This document shows positions 1 through 7,206 of a stretch of 7,206 bases of DNA, piece by piece. A model generated the notes under the pieces. It was not told the DNA's origin. It worked only from the letters and a program-made list of their open reading frames with translations, and did not search any database. Both the position numbers and the translations under genes were made by a program. Location: contig CAMPJQ010000133.1 of the NCBI GenBank assembly GCA_946886925.1, positions 1 to 7,206 of the forward strand. Direction: 5' to 3'. Position 1 is the stretch's first letter, and the number at the start of each line of letters is the position of its first letter. This stretch comes from an uncultured Terrimonas sp. (GTDB lineage Bacteria; Bacteroidota; Bacteroidia; Chitinophagales; Chitinophagaceae).

Positions 1-2898
1 ACAGGCTATATTCCCATCTTCTATAATATAAGAGGTTTTATTCCCTACCCATTCATGTAATGCGGTGCCGTCAAACAAAATTTTGTATCCTTCCTTTTGC
101 TCTTCCGCCGTAAGCGTATAAGGCTCAGGACGGGGGATTTCACGGATATATATATCCCTGTAGGCTACGTAAGTGCCGTGCGCCTGCAGTTCTATCTGCT
201 CTTCAGGAAAAATAGGAAGATTGCGATCCCAGTAATTTTCGAGCGGCACTTTGTCTACTACCAACTGCCCGTTCAGGTAAACCGTAACCTGGTCGCCCAC
301 CATAGTAATATGAAATGTGTTCCAGTCGCCAATAGCGTTATCAGCCAGTCTGGATGGCTTACTCTCATTTTTCTGGTTATTGTACAATCCCCCAGAACCT
401 ACCTGGGCTCCCACATCTACCCTCGAAGTATCCCAAATCTGCACCTGCGGTGTTCCCCGCAGGTATATGCCCGCATCACCATCTTTGGTTATCTTCCAGT
501 CTACATACATTTCAAAATCCCCATATTTTTTTACCGTACACAGGTTTTCACCTTTGCCGGTAAAAACCAGCAAACCGTCTTTTACTACCCAGCCTGTACG
601 CATGATTTCATCCGCTTTTGCCTGTTCTTTTTCTAAGGTTGCAGCATCCATCTTCGCACGTTTAATAGGATCCGCAACCAATCCCTTCCATCCGGTAAGG
701 TCGTTCCCATTAAATATTGGAACAAAGCCTTCACCCTGTGGCATGGCCGCCAGGTGCTTTTGAATGGCTTCCTTTAAATACTGACCTTCATTGCCGCTTC
801 CCAGCACCTGCATTGTCTTTTGCAGTAAATGCTTTACATTATCTCCATAAATGGATTTATCTGCTAATGCAATGTCCATTACTGCCGAACCGGCCTGCCG
901 CTGCAGGGCAGGGTCATCTAAAAAGCTCCCGGCATACAATAATGCAGGAAATGTTGTGCATTTTCCAACCTGGCTCAAAATGTCCTTTTTTTGATCAACA
1001 TTGCGGGCAAAATCCATGGCATTGCGCAACAAAATGAGCTTTTGGTCTCCTGTATTTTTGGAAATGCTGATTTGTTTTATAAACCCATCTACTGCGTCAG
1101 GTGCAACAGCCCCTTTACCTTCCTGTTGCAATATCTGGTATAACTCCGTGGTTGCCAGTCCGCCTTTCCAGTTGGAAAGTGCAGCAATAACGGCTGCTTT
1201 GGTTTGATCATTGCCGTTGGCAAAGGCGTTCAGTACTGTGCTCAATCCCTTTTTCCCGCCAATGCCAGCCAATACATTATAAAAAAGTGACTTTTTTTCT
1301 GCCGGAGCCTTTTTTTCCTGGCTTACAACAATGCTGCTTGCCTGTTCGGGATTCTTCATGTTGCTTAAAGCAGAAATCAGTAACTCCTGCATATCAGCAA
1401 TATCGCCGGAACTTTTTGCAGACAACAGCAAAGATGATATTTGAGGAAACTGAACCGGCGAAACCATCTTTTTCAAAGCCTTCCGTGCCGATTTGCTCAC
1501 TATGGTATCGGCGCTGTTAACGAACGGCATTACCGTCTTTACCCTTGCACGGGCTCCTCTTTCTCCCAATATTTCTATTAGCGCCGCTTTACCGGCCGGC
1601 GACGCAGTTTCCAGTGCTTCACTTACATCCGGAACCAGTTTGTCGCCCTTTACAGATAACAGTGCTGTTTGTACTGCCGCTATTTCTTCCGCATTGCCGT
1701 TCTTCAATACATTCAGCAAAGCCGGCAAAGTTTCTTGTCCGCCAATTTTTGCGGCAGCGGTAATAGCCGTCAGGCGTACGTCTGCATCACTGCTTTGCAA
1801 TGATTGAAGGGCAAGCGGTAAAGCTGTAGAGATCGCTTTATCGCCAAACATTTTAAGTATGCCCGCCTGAACAGTATTATCAGCTTTATTAAAAGTTTTT
1901 ATCCATTGTGCGGAATTGGTTTCATTAAGATATGAACGGGCATATTTCAACGCAGCAGCCCGGTACTCCGCATTTTTATCTTTCATGGCTTTGGTTAACA
2001 ACTCCACACCGTTTTCGCCCTGAATATCCGTTAGTAATTTTAAAGCTGCCGTGCGGGTATGTACCTGGCCCGAAGCCTTTTTCAGTAATTTTTTTGTTGC
2101 TTTTTCGGCTTCCCCGGCATGTCCATTAGCCACCAATTGATTGAGGTATAATAAATAGGATGCTGTGGCATCTGTTACATCGTAACTGTAACCGCTTTTA
2201 GCGGCAGCGGCATTCAGCAGTTTTAATGAAGAAAGATCGCCGATGCGGGCCAGGGTGTATAAAGACACTTTGGCTAAGTTAGGATCATTGCTTTTAACCA
2301 GCGCCGAAACCGTTTGTACCGCAGCACTGAACCGGGTATCGCCGAGCGCCTGAACAAGCGACAATTGGGCGTTACCTGTGGCATTAGGCAATGCCTGCAA
2401 TAATGCGTTATTGGATGCTTCGGTATTAATGCTGGCTAAAGCTCTTGACGCCGCATCGGAAAGCCTTTCGTCCTGCAAATAGGATTGCAGTGAAGCCACC
2501 GCATCATCCTTACCCACATGTTCCAGTTGTGAAATGATGAACAATTTTGCCTCCTTATCAGATAGTTTTTCAAGTGCCGCTCCGTATGCCTTAACTGCCA
2601 TCTGGCGCCAGTTTTCTTTACCCGGCTGACTGGCAGAAAATGAAAATCCATTAATAGCGTAATGCAGTTTGGTATCATCGCCCTGCGTATTTAAACGGGT
2701 AACCAATTCTGTTAAACCGGCTTCTCCCAGTTTTGCTACTGCTCCGGCATTAGCATTTAACTGCGTAGAATCTTCTGCCGGTGTTTTTGCAAGCAGATCA
2801 GCTATTTTAGTAGTAACCGTACGGTTATCGTCGGTTTGTGCAGCAGCCATCTGCAGTATGCTGAAGAAAAAAAGAAATGTGATTATTATTTGTCGCAT
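1..2898 (-). CDS. Secreted HEAT-repeat protein with tandem DUF1080 (3-keto-disaccharide hydrolase-like) domains, C-terminus cut by window edge
   Basis: The frame is open from ATG at 2898 to base 1: 966 codons checked without a stop, so the 3' end lies outside. The start is supported by an immediate Sec signal peptide: MRQ, then a hydrophobic stretch, then a likely cleavage at AAA|Q near residue 20; there is no lipobox cysteine. Residues about 30-700 are alanine/leucine-rich helical repeats of HEAT type, for example DADVRLTAITAAAKIG near 371-386 and NLAKVSLYTLARIGD near 207-221. A Lys/Pro-rich break (QEKKAPAEKKS, 527-537) divides them. A first DUF1080 domain spans about 725-921: FNGNDLTGW (729-737), GDAGIYLRGTPQVQIWD (807-823), GSGGLYNN (834-841), IELQAHG (902-908). 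A second begins near 938 with KILFDGTALHEW and is cut off. Known family members have a concanavalin-like fold and cleave 3-keto glycosides. HEAT repeats probably act as scaffold (inference). The oxidoreductase upstream supports a role in sugar breakdown. Catalytic activity is not proven by sequence. Confidence 0.93.
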   Translation of the reverse strand, partial: MRQIIITFLFFFSILQMAAAQTDDNRTVTTKIADLLAKTPAEDSTQLNANAGAVAKLGEAGLTELVTRLNTQGDDTKLHYAINGFSFSASQPGKENWRQMAVKAYGAALEKLSDKEAKLFIISQLEHVGKDDAVASLQSYLQDERLSDAASRALASINTEASNNALLQALPNATGNAQLSLVQALGDTRFSAAVQTVSALVKSNDPNLAKVSLYTLARIGDLSSLKLLNAAAAKSGYSYDVTDATASYLLYLNQLVANGHAGEAEKATKKLLKKASGQVHTRTAALKLLTDIQGENGVELLTKAMKDKNAEYRAAALKYARSYLNETNSAQWIKTFNKADNTVQAGILKMFGDKAISTALPLALQSLQSSDADVRLTAITAAAKIGGQETLPALLNVLKNGNAEEIAAVQTALLSVKGDKLVPDVSEALETASPAGKAALIEILGERGARARVKTVMPFVNSADTIVSKSARKALKKMVSPVQFPQISSLLLSAKSSGDIADMQELLISALSNMKNPEQASSIVVSQEKKAPAEKKSLFYNVLAGIGGKKGLSTVLNAFANGNDQTKAAVIAALSNWKGGLATTELYQILQQEGKGAVAPDAVDGFIKQISISKNTGDQKLILLRNAMDFARNVDQKKDILSQVGKCTTFPALLYAGSFLDDPALQRQAGSAVMDIALADKSIYGDNVKHLLQKTMQVLGSGNEGQYLKEAIQKHLAAMPQGEGFVPIFNGNDLTGWKGLVADPIKRAKMDAATLEKEQAKADEIMRTGWVVKDGLLVFTGKGENLCTVKKYGDFEMYVDWKITKDGDAGIYLRGTPQVQIWDTSRVDVGAQVGSGGLYNNQKNESKPSRLADNAIGDWNTFHITMVGDQVTVYLNGQLVVDKVPLENYWDRNLPIFPEEQIELQAHGTYVAYRDIYIREIPRPEPYTLTAEEQKEGYKILFDGTALHEWVGNKTSYIIEDGNIAC

Positions 2899-3022
2899 GT
2901 AAATAAAAATTGTCTTGTTTAATATTTTAATCCCTGCTTATGCCATTCTACCATATTTTGAAAACTTCACGAAATGACATTCAACTTTAACGTGGTAAGA
3001 CTTTATGCTCTACCTCCGCGTT

Positions 3023-4300
3023 TTACATAAACCAGGGTTCACGCAAAGGCGGATTCAGCAGGCGGTTCGCTCCTTCGTCATTAATAAACTCCTGCTTTAC
3101 CGGATCATATTTTAACGAACGACTTAACTGGAGAGCAATTTTACCCAAATTCACTATTGTTGCCGAACGATGGCCGTTGGATTCATTCAATGCGAATTTT
3201 TTTCTATTCTTCACGGCATCCACAAAATCAGTTACCTGCGGCAATGGATCGGGGAATGCTGCCAGTTTTCTTTCCAGGTCGGGAATATCTGAGCGGAAGC
3301 CCGGGTATAACTTTCCTTTGGGACCTTCAATATAGGCTGCATTTTCCTCTGTTCCGGCTCCGTCTAAGATAATCTGACATCCGTCATCATAGGTATAGGT
3401 AATTTTGCGCCAGGTGCCCACTGCATCATCGTGCTGCTGCGGAGCATCCACTTCTACCAGCACCGGGCTTGTCTCGTCTTTACCCAGGAAATACTGAACA
3501 GGATCTATGTAATGCTGCCCCATATCGCCCAGTCCGCCTCCATCATAATCCCAATAACCGCGAAAAGTAGTATGCACGCGATGCGGATTATACGGTTTAT
3601 ATGGCGCAGGCCCCAGCCACCTGTCATAATCCAGTTCTTTTGGTACGGGTTCAACTTCCAGGTGTGTTTTACCTACCCAGTAAAATTTCCAGTCGAAGCC
3701 GGTATGCCTGCTCAGGGTAACTTTTAAGGGCCAACCCAGCAACCCGCTTTCTACTAATTTTTTTATAGGTTTTACAGTAGTACCCATTCCATAAAAATTA
3801 TCTGAAAAGCGAAACCAGGTATTCAAACGAAATATACGACCATGCTGCTGCACTGCTTCCACCAGGCGTTTGCCTTCTCCAATGGTGCGTGTCATGGGTT
3901 TTTCACACCAGATGTCTTTACCTGCACGTGCTGCATCGGCAGCAATAATACCATGCCAGTGAGGAGGAGTAGCAATATGTACAATGTCTACTTCAGGCAG
4001 TGTAATCAACTCCCGGTAATCCCTGAAGGTTTTTACACCCTTTCCACCGCCCAGCGCGTCTAAGGCCAGTTGAATGTGCCGTGTGTCTACGTCGCAAACT
4101 GCTACTGTTTTTGTGCCTGCATATCCAAAATGCCCGCGGCCCATGCCTCCTACACCTATAACAGCTTTTGTAAGTGTATCGCTGGGCGCCAGGTAACCGG
4201 TGCCACCCAATACATGCCTGGGAACAATAGTAAATGCCGCTAAGGCGCCTATTGAGTTTTTTAAAAACAAGCGCCTTGAGTTTTTTTGTTTTGACTTCAT
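3023..4300 (-). CDS. Tat-exported Gfo/Idh/MocA family NAD(P)-dependent oxidoreductase
   Basis: Complete 425-residue protein, ATG to TAA, a usual length for the exported members of this family. The N-terminus carries a twin-arginine signal, SRRLFLK at 8-14, followed by a hydrophobic stretch (SIGALAAFTIVP), so export in folded form through Tat is expected; this also fixes the start. The Rossmann domain has the dinucleotide motif AVIGVGGMGRGHF (46-58), an acidic residue after the second strand (AVCDVD, D70) that favours NAD(H), and the family EKP motif at 133-135. The C-terminal domain has GGGLGDMGQHYIDP (254-267), which holds the Asp259/His263 pair expected at the active site. Known members oxidise or reduce sugar hydroxyls, often at C3. 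The next gene, 124 bp downstream, carries DUF1080 domains that act on 3-keto sugars, so C3 oxidation of a glycoside is the best guess. The substrate is unknown. No frameshift or missing key residue is seen. Confidence 0.95.
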   Translation of the reverse strand: MKSKQKNSRRLFLKNSIGALAAFTIVPRHVLGGTGYLAPSDTLTKAVIGVGGMGRGHFGYAGTKTVAVCDVDTRHIQLALDALGGGKGVKTFRDYRELITLPEVDIVHIATPPHWHGIIAADAARAGKDIWCEKPMTRTIGEGKRLVEAVQQHGRIFRLNTWFRFSDNFYGMGTTVKPIKKLVESGLLGWPLKVTLSRHTGFDWKFYWVGKTHLEVEPVPKELDYDRWLGPAPYKPYNPHRVHTTFRGYWDYDGGGLGDMGQHYIDPVQYFLGKDETSPVLVEVDAPQQHDDAVGTWRKITYTYDDGCQIILDGAGTEENAAYIEGPKGKLYPGFRSDIPDLERKLAAFPDPLPQVTDFVDAVKNRKKFALNESNGHRSATIVNLGKIALQLSRSLKYDPVKQEFINDEGANRLLNPPLREPWFM

Positions 4301-4364
4301 ATTGGTTGATGAAAAGTTTTACTGAGGAAAGTTCTAAAGTACAAATTATTATGTTAAAACAGGT

Positions 4365-4380
4365 GCACAAACGTTTGCTT
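4365..4380. promoter_or_regulatory. Candidate LacI/GalR-family operator upstream of the oxidoreductase
   Basis: The sequence gcacaaacgtttgctt has a perfect 10-bp palindrome, caaacgtttg (4368-4377), centred on CG, as in LacI-family operators. It matches a PurR-type site (ACGCAAACGTTTGCGT) at 13 of 16 positions. It lies 68-77 bp upstream of the oxidoreductase start, a fitting place for a regulator. Symmetry does not extend beyond the core, and a 10-bp palindrome has roughly a one in four chance of occurring somewhere in the two gaps of this window. No regulator gene is present here. On the minus strand the core also contains AACGTTTG, one base off the Bacteroidota -7 element TAnnTTTG, but no -33 element is seen. 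Confidence 0.3.
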
Positions 4381-4448
4381 AAATATGACACATCGTGGGT
4401 TATGACATTTAAGATAGTTAACGAAAGCTCATAGCTGTTGACTCATAA

Positions 4449-7206
4449 CTATTTTTCAGTTTCCAGTTTATATGCTTTTATTTCACTTCGGTTCACGCCA
4501 AACAACCAATAATCATTGATCTGCAGCACACTTCTCACGTCGCCCCATAACCGAAAACCAGACTTCCATTGCGGTACATATTCAAAATTTCCACTTCCAT
4601 CGCCTTTCAGCAGTAAGCCATAATTAGCATCGTACTTACCAAAGCGTAAACGGGCCTGGCTAATGTTACCGCACAAAAGCAAATCCTGCTTTCCATCCTT
4701 ATCATAGTCTAAGGCATTAATAGTAAATACCGGTGATGCTTGTGCAGGTAAAGGCAGTGATCGTGGATGGAATTGTCCGTCACTTCCCATTTCAAAATAG
4801 GTTGTAGTCAGGCAATCCGCTTTTAAATGCCCGGCGTCTTCCAGTTCGGTATTGCTGAAAATATCATGCAGGGTTTGATCGGCGAAATCTTTATAATTGG
4901 TATATCTTGTTCGCATGGTGCTTATCTGATCCAGCAATTCGTCTCTTGTAATATAAGGATAGCTTTTATTCTGTATATAAAAACACAGTATAGGATCAAC
5001 AGATCCATTATCGTCAAAATCCTTAAAATACATTTCTGCAGGTTCTTTTTCACTTACCCTGCACTGTGTATTCAACCCAAGATTACCTGCTATAAGATCA
5101 GGTTTGCCATCGCCATTCATATCCTGCACCAGTAGCTTGTTCCACCAACCGTAGCAGGGCTTTTCAAAATATGTGCTGGTTTTATCTTCCAGCTTACTAT
5201 TTGTATTTACGAATATCATTACCGGCATCCATTCTCCCGTTACAATAAGGTCTTGTTTACCGTCACCATTCATATCTGTCCATGCAGCATCCGTTATCAT
5301 ACCTGCATATTGTAATGCAGGCGCTATGTCTTTCGCTTGATCGCTGAAATGTCCTTCGCCGTCATTTATAAGTATATAACTCTGTGGGGGTTCCGGGTAA
5401 CGGCCGGGAATGACCCGGCTTCCCACAAAGGCATCCGGATGACCATCGCCATTGATATCGCTTATTCGCACGCAACTTTTACTGGTATGCATGGCTGGCA
5501 AAGCACCTTCTGATTTTTTAAAATTTCCTTTCCCATCATTGAGGTATAGCCTGTCCTGCAGCCGCGTATCATCCGGAGCAAAGTTGTGATATCCGCCGCT
5601 CGCAATATACAGATCAGTGAACCCGTCGCCATTGGCATCAAAAAAAGCGGCATCCGCGTCCTCGCTTGTTTTATCTGCTTCAAAAGCAGGTTGGGGCAAC
5701 GCTGCGAATTGCCCGCCTTTTTGTTGAATATATAATGCACCAGCCTGTCCCGAAGTTCCTCCGGCAAAAACATCCTCCAATCCATCACCATTAACATCTG
5801 CTTTATTTAAACAGGGTCCAAAAAATGACATTGGATTTACCATCAGGGGTTGGCGCTTAAAATCGTTTATGCTGCTTTGGGCATGCGCAAATGCAAGGGG
5901 TGATTTAATTTCTTCAAATAACGCATCGTCTTTTATTTGAATGCGATAAGATAATGCAGCATCTTTTTCATTTAAGGTGATCTGCTGATCTGCTTTTATA
6001 CCATATACGGTTTGTTCCCTGCCGCTCAACCATACTACCCTGACAGAATCTATCTTGCTGTCACCCCCCAAGCCAAAATGCAGTACAGGTGTAACAGACG
6101 ACTGGTAACCCCTTGCGGGCATTTGCTCGGCATATTGTATTTTGCCTTTATTGTATACTGTAACTTTTGCACCAATTCCCTGTGTATTTTGAGCCGATCC
6201 CTTTAATGTAACCTGCAAAAAATGATGAGCATTCTTTTTTGCAGACAGGTTATGATACACAAATGCGGGCTTATTGATGTTATTGATAATTAAATCCAGT
6301 GCGCCGTCATTATCTAAGTCCGCGTATACCCCACCGTTGCTATTAGAAGGAATATCAAAGCCCCAGTCGTCACTTACATCATTGAAAGTAATATCTCCGT
6401 TGTTGCGGAACATGTAGTTATTAATGTCGGTAGCTGGCATTTGCTGCACCAGGTCCAGCACGTTCTGCCGTTTTATATCGCCGTTGTTGTGCTGCACATA
6501 ATCGTTCATGTACTTTATAAAGTCCATATCGGTATAATCCCTGGTATATCCATTCGTTACATACATATCCTTCCATCCGTCGTTATCAAAATCGGCAACG
6601 AGCGGCGCCCAGCTCCAGTCTGAATTGGAAATACCTGATAATTGTCCTGTTTCACTGAATGTGCCGTTGCCGTTGTTTATTTGCAGCATATTGCGCATAT
6701 ACTGGTAATAAAACCCACTGCGCAGCATAAGGTCGAATTTTTCGTAATTATCGGGCGATACCAGTATCTTTTGTCTGCGGTTATCTTCAGGCAGCATATC
6801 CAATGATATAATATCAGGGTAAGCATCATTATTAATATCACTCACATCATTGCCCATACCAAAATGCGTGGTATGCCCCAGTGCGGTTTGCTTTATATCG
6901 GTAAAACTGCCGTTCTTATTATTGATATACAGGTAATCGGGTACGCTATAGTCGTTGCAGATATAAATATCCTGCCATCCATCGCCGTTGATATCAGCAA
7001 TGGCCGCTCCCAGTCCGTAGGTTAAGGCCGAACTGCTTATTTTTGACGCTGGTGTAACATCCCTGAATACATTTTTATCGTTCCTGAATAATTTTATACC
7101 TATTTCTGCGTCGGGCTGCTTTAACATTTCGGCTGTGCGGGCTTCATCCAAAACCGGCAGGGAACTGGGATTATGGTTGAGCAGCAGCATATCCAGGTCG
7201 CCATCC
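4449..7206 (-). CDS. Large FG-GAP/VCBS-repeat protein with central ASPIC/UnbV domain, N-terminus cut by window edge
   Basis: The frame is open from the right edge to a TAG at 4449-4451, giving 918 visible residues. The ATG at 7190 is not the start: the codons before it read DGDLD, part of a repeat motif running off the edge. Counting from the first visible residue, eleven complete calcium-loop motifs (DxNxDGxxD type) start near 71, 123, 205, 296, 470, 523, 583, 644, 695, 729 and 833, for example DINGDGWQD and DMNGDGKPD. Four precede and seven follow an ASPIC/UnbV domain at about 343-411 (GIGAKVTVYNKG, then MPARGYQSS, then HFGLGG, then VRVVWLSG). DMLPEDNRRQK and the following YYQYMRNMLQ segment are typical of the Bacteroidota branch of CRTAC1-like proteins. 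Such repeats form beta-propellers and are usually exported. No C-terminal type IX sorting domain is evident; the protein ends KLETEK. The function is unknown; a binding role on the surface or in the periplasm is inferred. It lies 148 bp upstream of the oxidoreductase. Confidence 0.95.
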   Translation of the reverse strand, partial: DGDLDMLLLNHNPSSLPVLDEARTAEMLKQPDAEIGIKLFRNDKNVFRDVTPASKISSSALTYGLGAAIADINGDGWQDIYICNDYSVPDYLYINNKNGSFTDIKQTALGHTTHFGMGNDVSDINNDAYPDIISLDMLPEDNRRQKILVSPDNYEKFDLMLRSGFYYQYMRNMLQINNGNGTFSETGQLSGISNSDWSWAPLVADFDNDGWKDMYVTNGYTRDYTDMDFIKYMNDYVQHNNGDIKRQNVLDLVQQMPATDINNYMFRNNGDITFNDVSDDWGFDIPSNSNGGVYADLDNDGALDLIINNINKPAFVYHNLSAKKNAHHFLQVTLKGSAQNTQGIGAKVTVYNKGKIQYAEQMPARGYQSSVTPVLHFGLGGDSKIDSVRVVWLSGREQTVYGIKADQQITLNEKDAALSYRIQIKDDALFEEIKSPLAFAHAQSSINDFKRQPLMVNPMSFFGPCLNKADVNGDGLEDVFAGGTSGQAGALYIQQKGGQFAALPQPAFEADKTSEDADAAFFDANGDGFTDLYIASGGYHNFAPDDTRLQDRLYLNDGKGNFKKSEGALPAMHTSKSCVRISDINGDGHPDAFVGSRVIPGRYPEPPQSYILINDGEGHFSDQAKDIAPALQYAGMITDAAWTDMNGDGKQDLIVTGEWMPVMIFVNTNSKLEDKTSTYFEKPCYGWWNKLLVQDMNGDGKPDLIAGNLGLNTQCRVSEKEPAEMYFKDFDDNGSVDPILCFYIQNKSYPYITRDELLDQISTMRTRYTNYKDFADQTLHDIFSNTELEDAGHLKADCLTTTYFEMGSDGQFHPRSLPLPAQASPVFTINALDYDKDGKQDLLLCGNISQARLRFGKYDANYGLLLKGDGSGNFEYVPQWKSGFRLWGDVRSVLQINDYWLFGVNRSEIKAYKLETEK

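Noticed and set aside
97..2129. Several plus-strand open frames of 65-179 codons opposite the HEAT/DUF1080 gene.
   Set aside because: They are antisense to a continuous 966-codon frame with clear domains, have no recognisable family features, and are explained by its codon composition.
2899..3022. Possible promoter or terminator in the 124-bp gap between the oxidoreductase and the HEAT/DUF1080 gene.
   Set aside because: TAAAGTTG on the minus strand is one base off TAnnTTTG but has no -33 partner, and the only pairing (cacg with cgtg) is too short and lacks a T-tract. The region is simply A/T-rich.
3993..4391. A 132-codon minus-strand frame overlapping the start of the oxidoreductase in another phase.
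   Set aside because: The oxidoreductase frame is intact with Tat signal and dinucleotide motif; the overlapping frame has no recognisable protein features and is not a frameshifted fragment.
4416..4448. Possible terminator hairpin after the FG-GAP gene (agttaac pairing with gttgact, one mismatch, and agctcatagct).
   Set aside because: Stems are short, A/T-rich and not followed by a T-run on the minus strand; read-through into the oxidoreductase cannot be excluded.
5108..6995. Recurring DNA words such as ccatcgccattgatatc, seen near 5108, 5261, 5443, 5622, 5781 and 6978, resembling dispersed direct repeats.
   Set aside because: They fall in one reading frame and encode the DINGDG-type calcium loops of the FG-GAP protein. 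Spacing is irregular and there are no spacers, so this is protein repetition, not a CRISPR array or mobile repeat.
7188..7190. ATG at 7190 as the start of the FG-GAP protein.
   Set aside because: The frame stays open to the edge and the preceding codons encode DGDLD, part of a calcium-loop motif; there is no signal peptide at this ATG.

Overview
The window looks like a chromosomal piece of a Bacteroidota genome, most likely a Chitinophagaceae-type soil or plant bacterium. The basis is the moderate GC content by eye, the lack of Shine-Dalgarno sequences before starts, A/T-rich leaders, and three gene families that are large and frequent in that group. This placement is inferred from family resemblance, not from a marker gene. 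All three genes lie on the minus strand and fill nearly the whole window, so transcription runs from the right edge to the left edge.

Layout in transcription order. (1) From the right edge to 4449: the C-terminal 918 residues of a very large FG-GAP/VCBS-repeat protein with an ASPIC/UnbV domain in its middle; its start lies beyond the window. (2) A 148-bp gap (4301-4448) with one palindrome resembling a LacI-family operator. (3) 4300 to 3023: a complete Gfo/Idh/MocA oxidoreductase with a twin-arginine (Tat) export signal. (4) A 124-bp gap (2899-3022) with no clear signal. (5) 2898 to the left edge: the first 966 residues of a secreted HEAT-repeat protein carrying one complete DUF1080 domain (3-keto-disaccharide hydrolase family) and the beginning of a second. 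This is the longest coding region in the window and it has no stop codon between its start and the left edge.

How they may work together. A Gfo/Idh/MocA enzyme next to a DUF1080 protein is the expected pairing for cleaving sugars by oxidation: the oxidoreductase makes a 3-keto sugar unit and the DUF1080 protein breaks the weakened glycosidic bond. Here both proteins carry export signals, so the chemistry would take place outside the cytoplasm. The FG-GAP/UnbV protein would be a large calcium-binding surface or periplasmic partner of unknown role. The functional link is inferred from domain families and neighbourhood; substrate and regulation cannot be read from the sequence. No RNA genes, mobile elements, CRISPR arrays or convincing terminators were seen.
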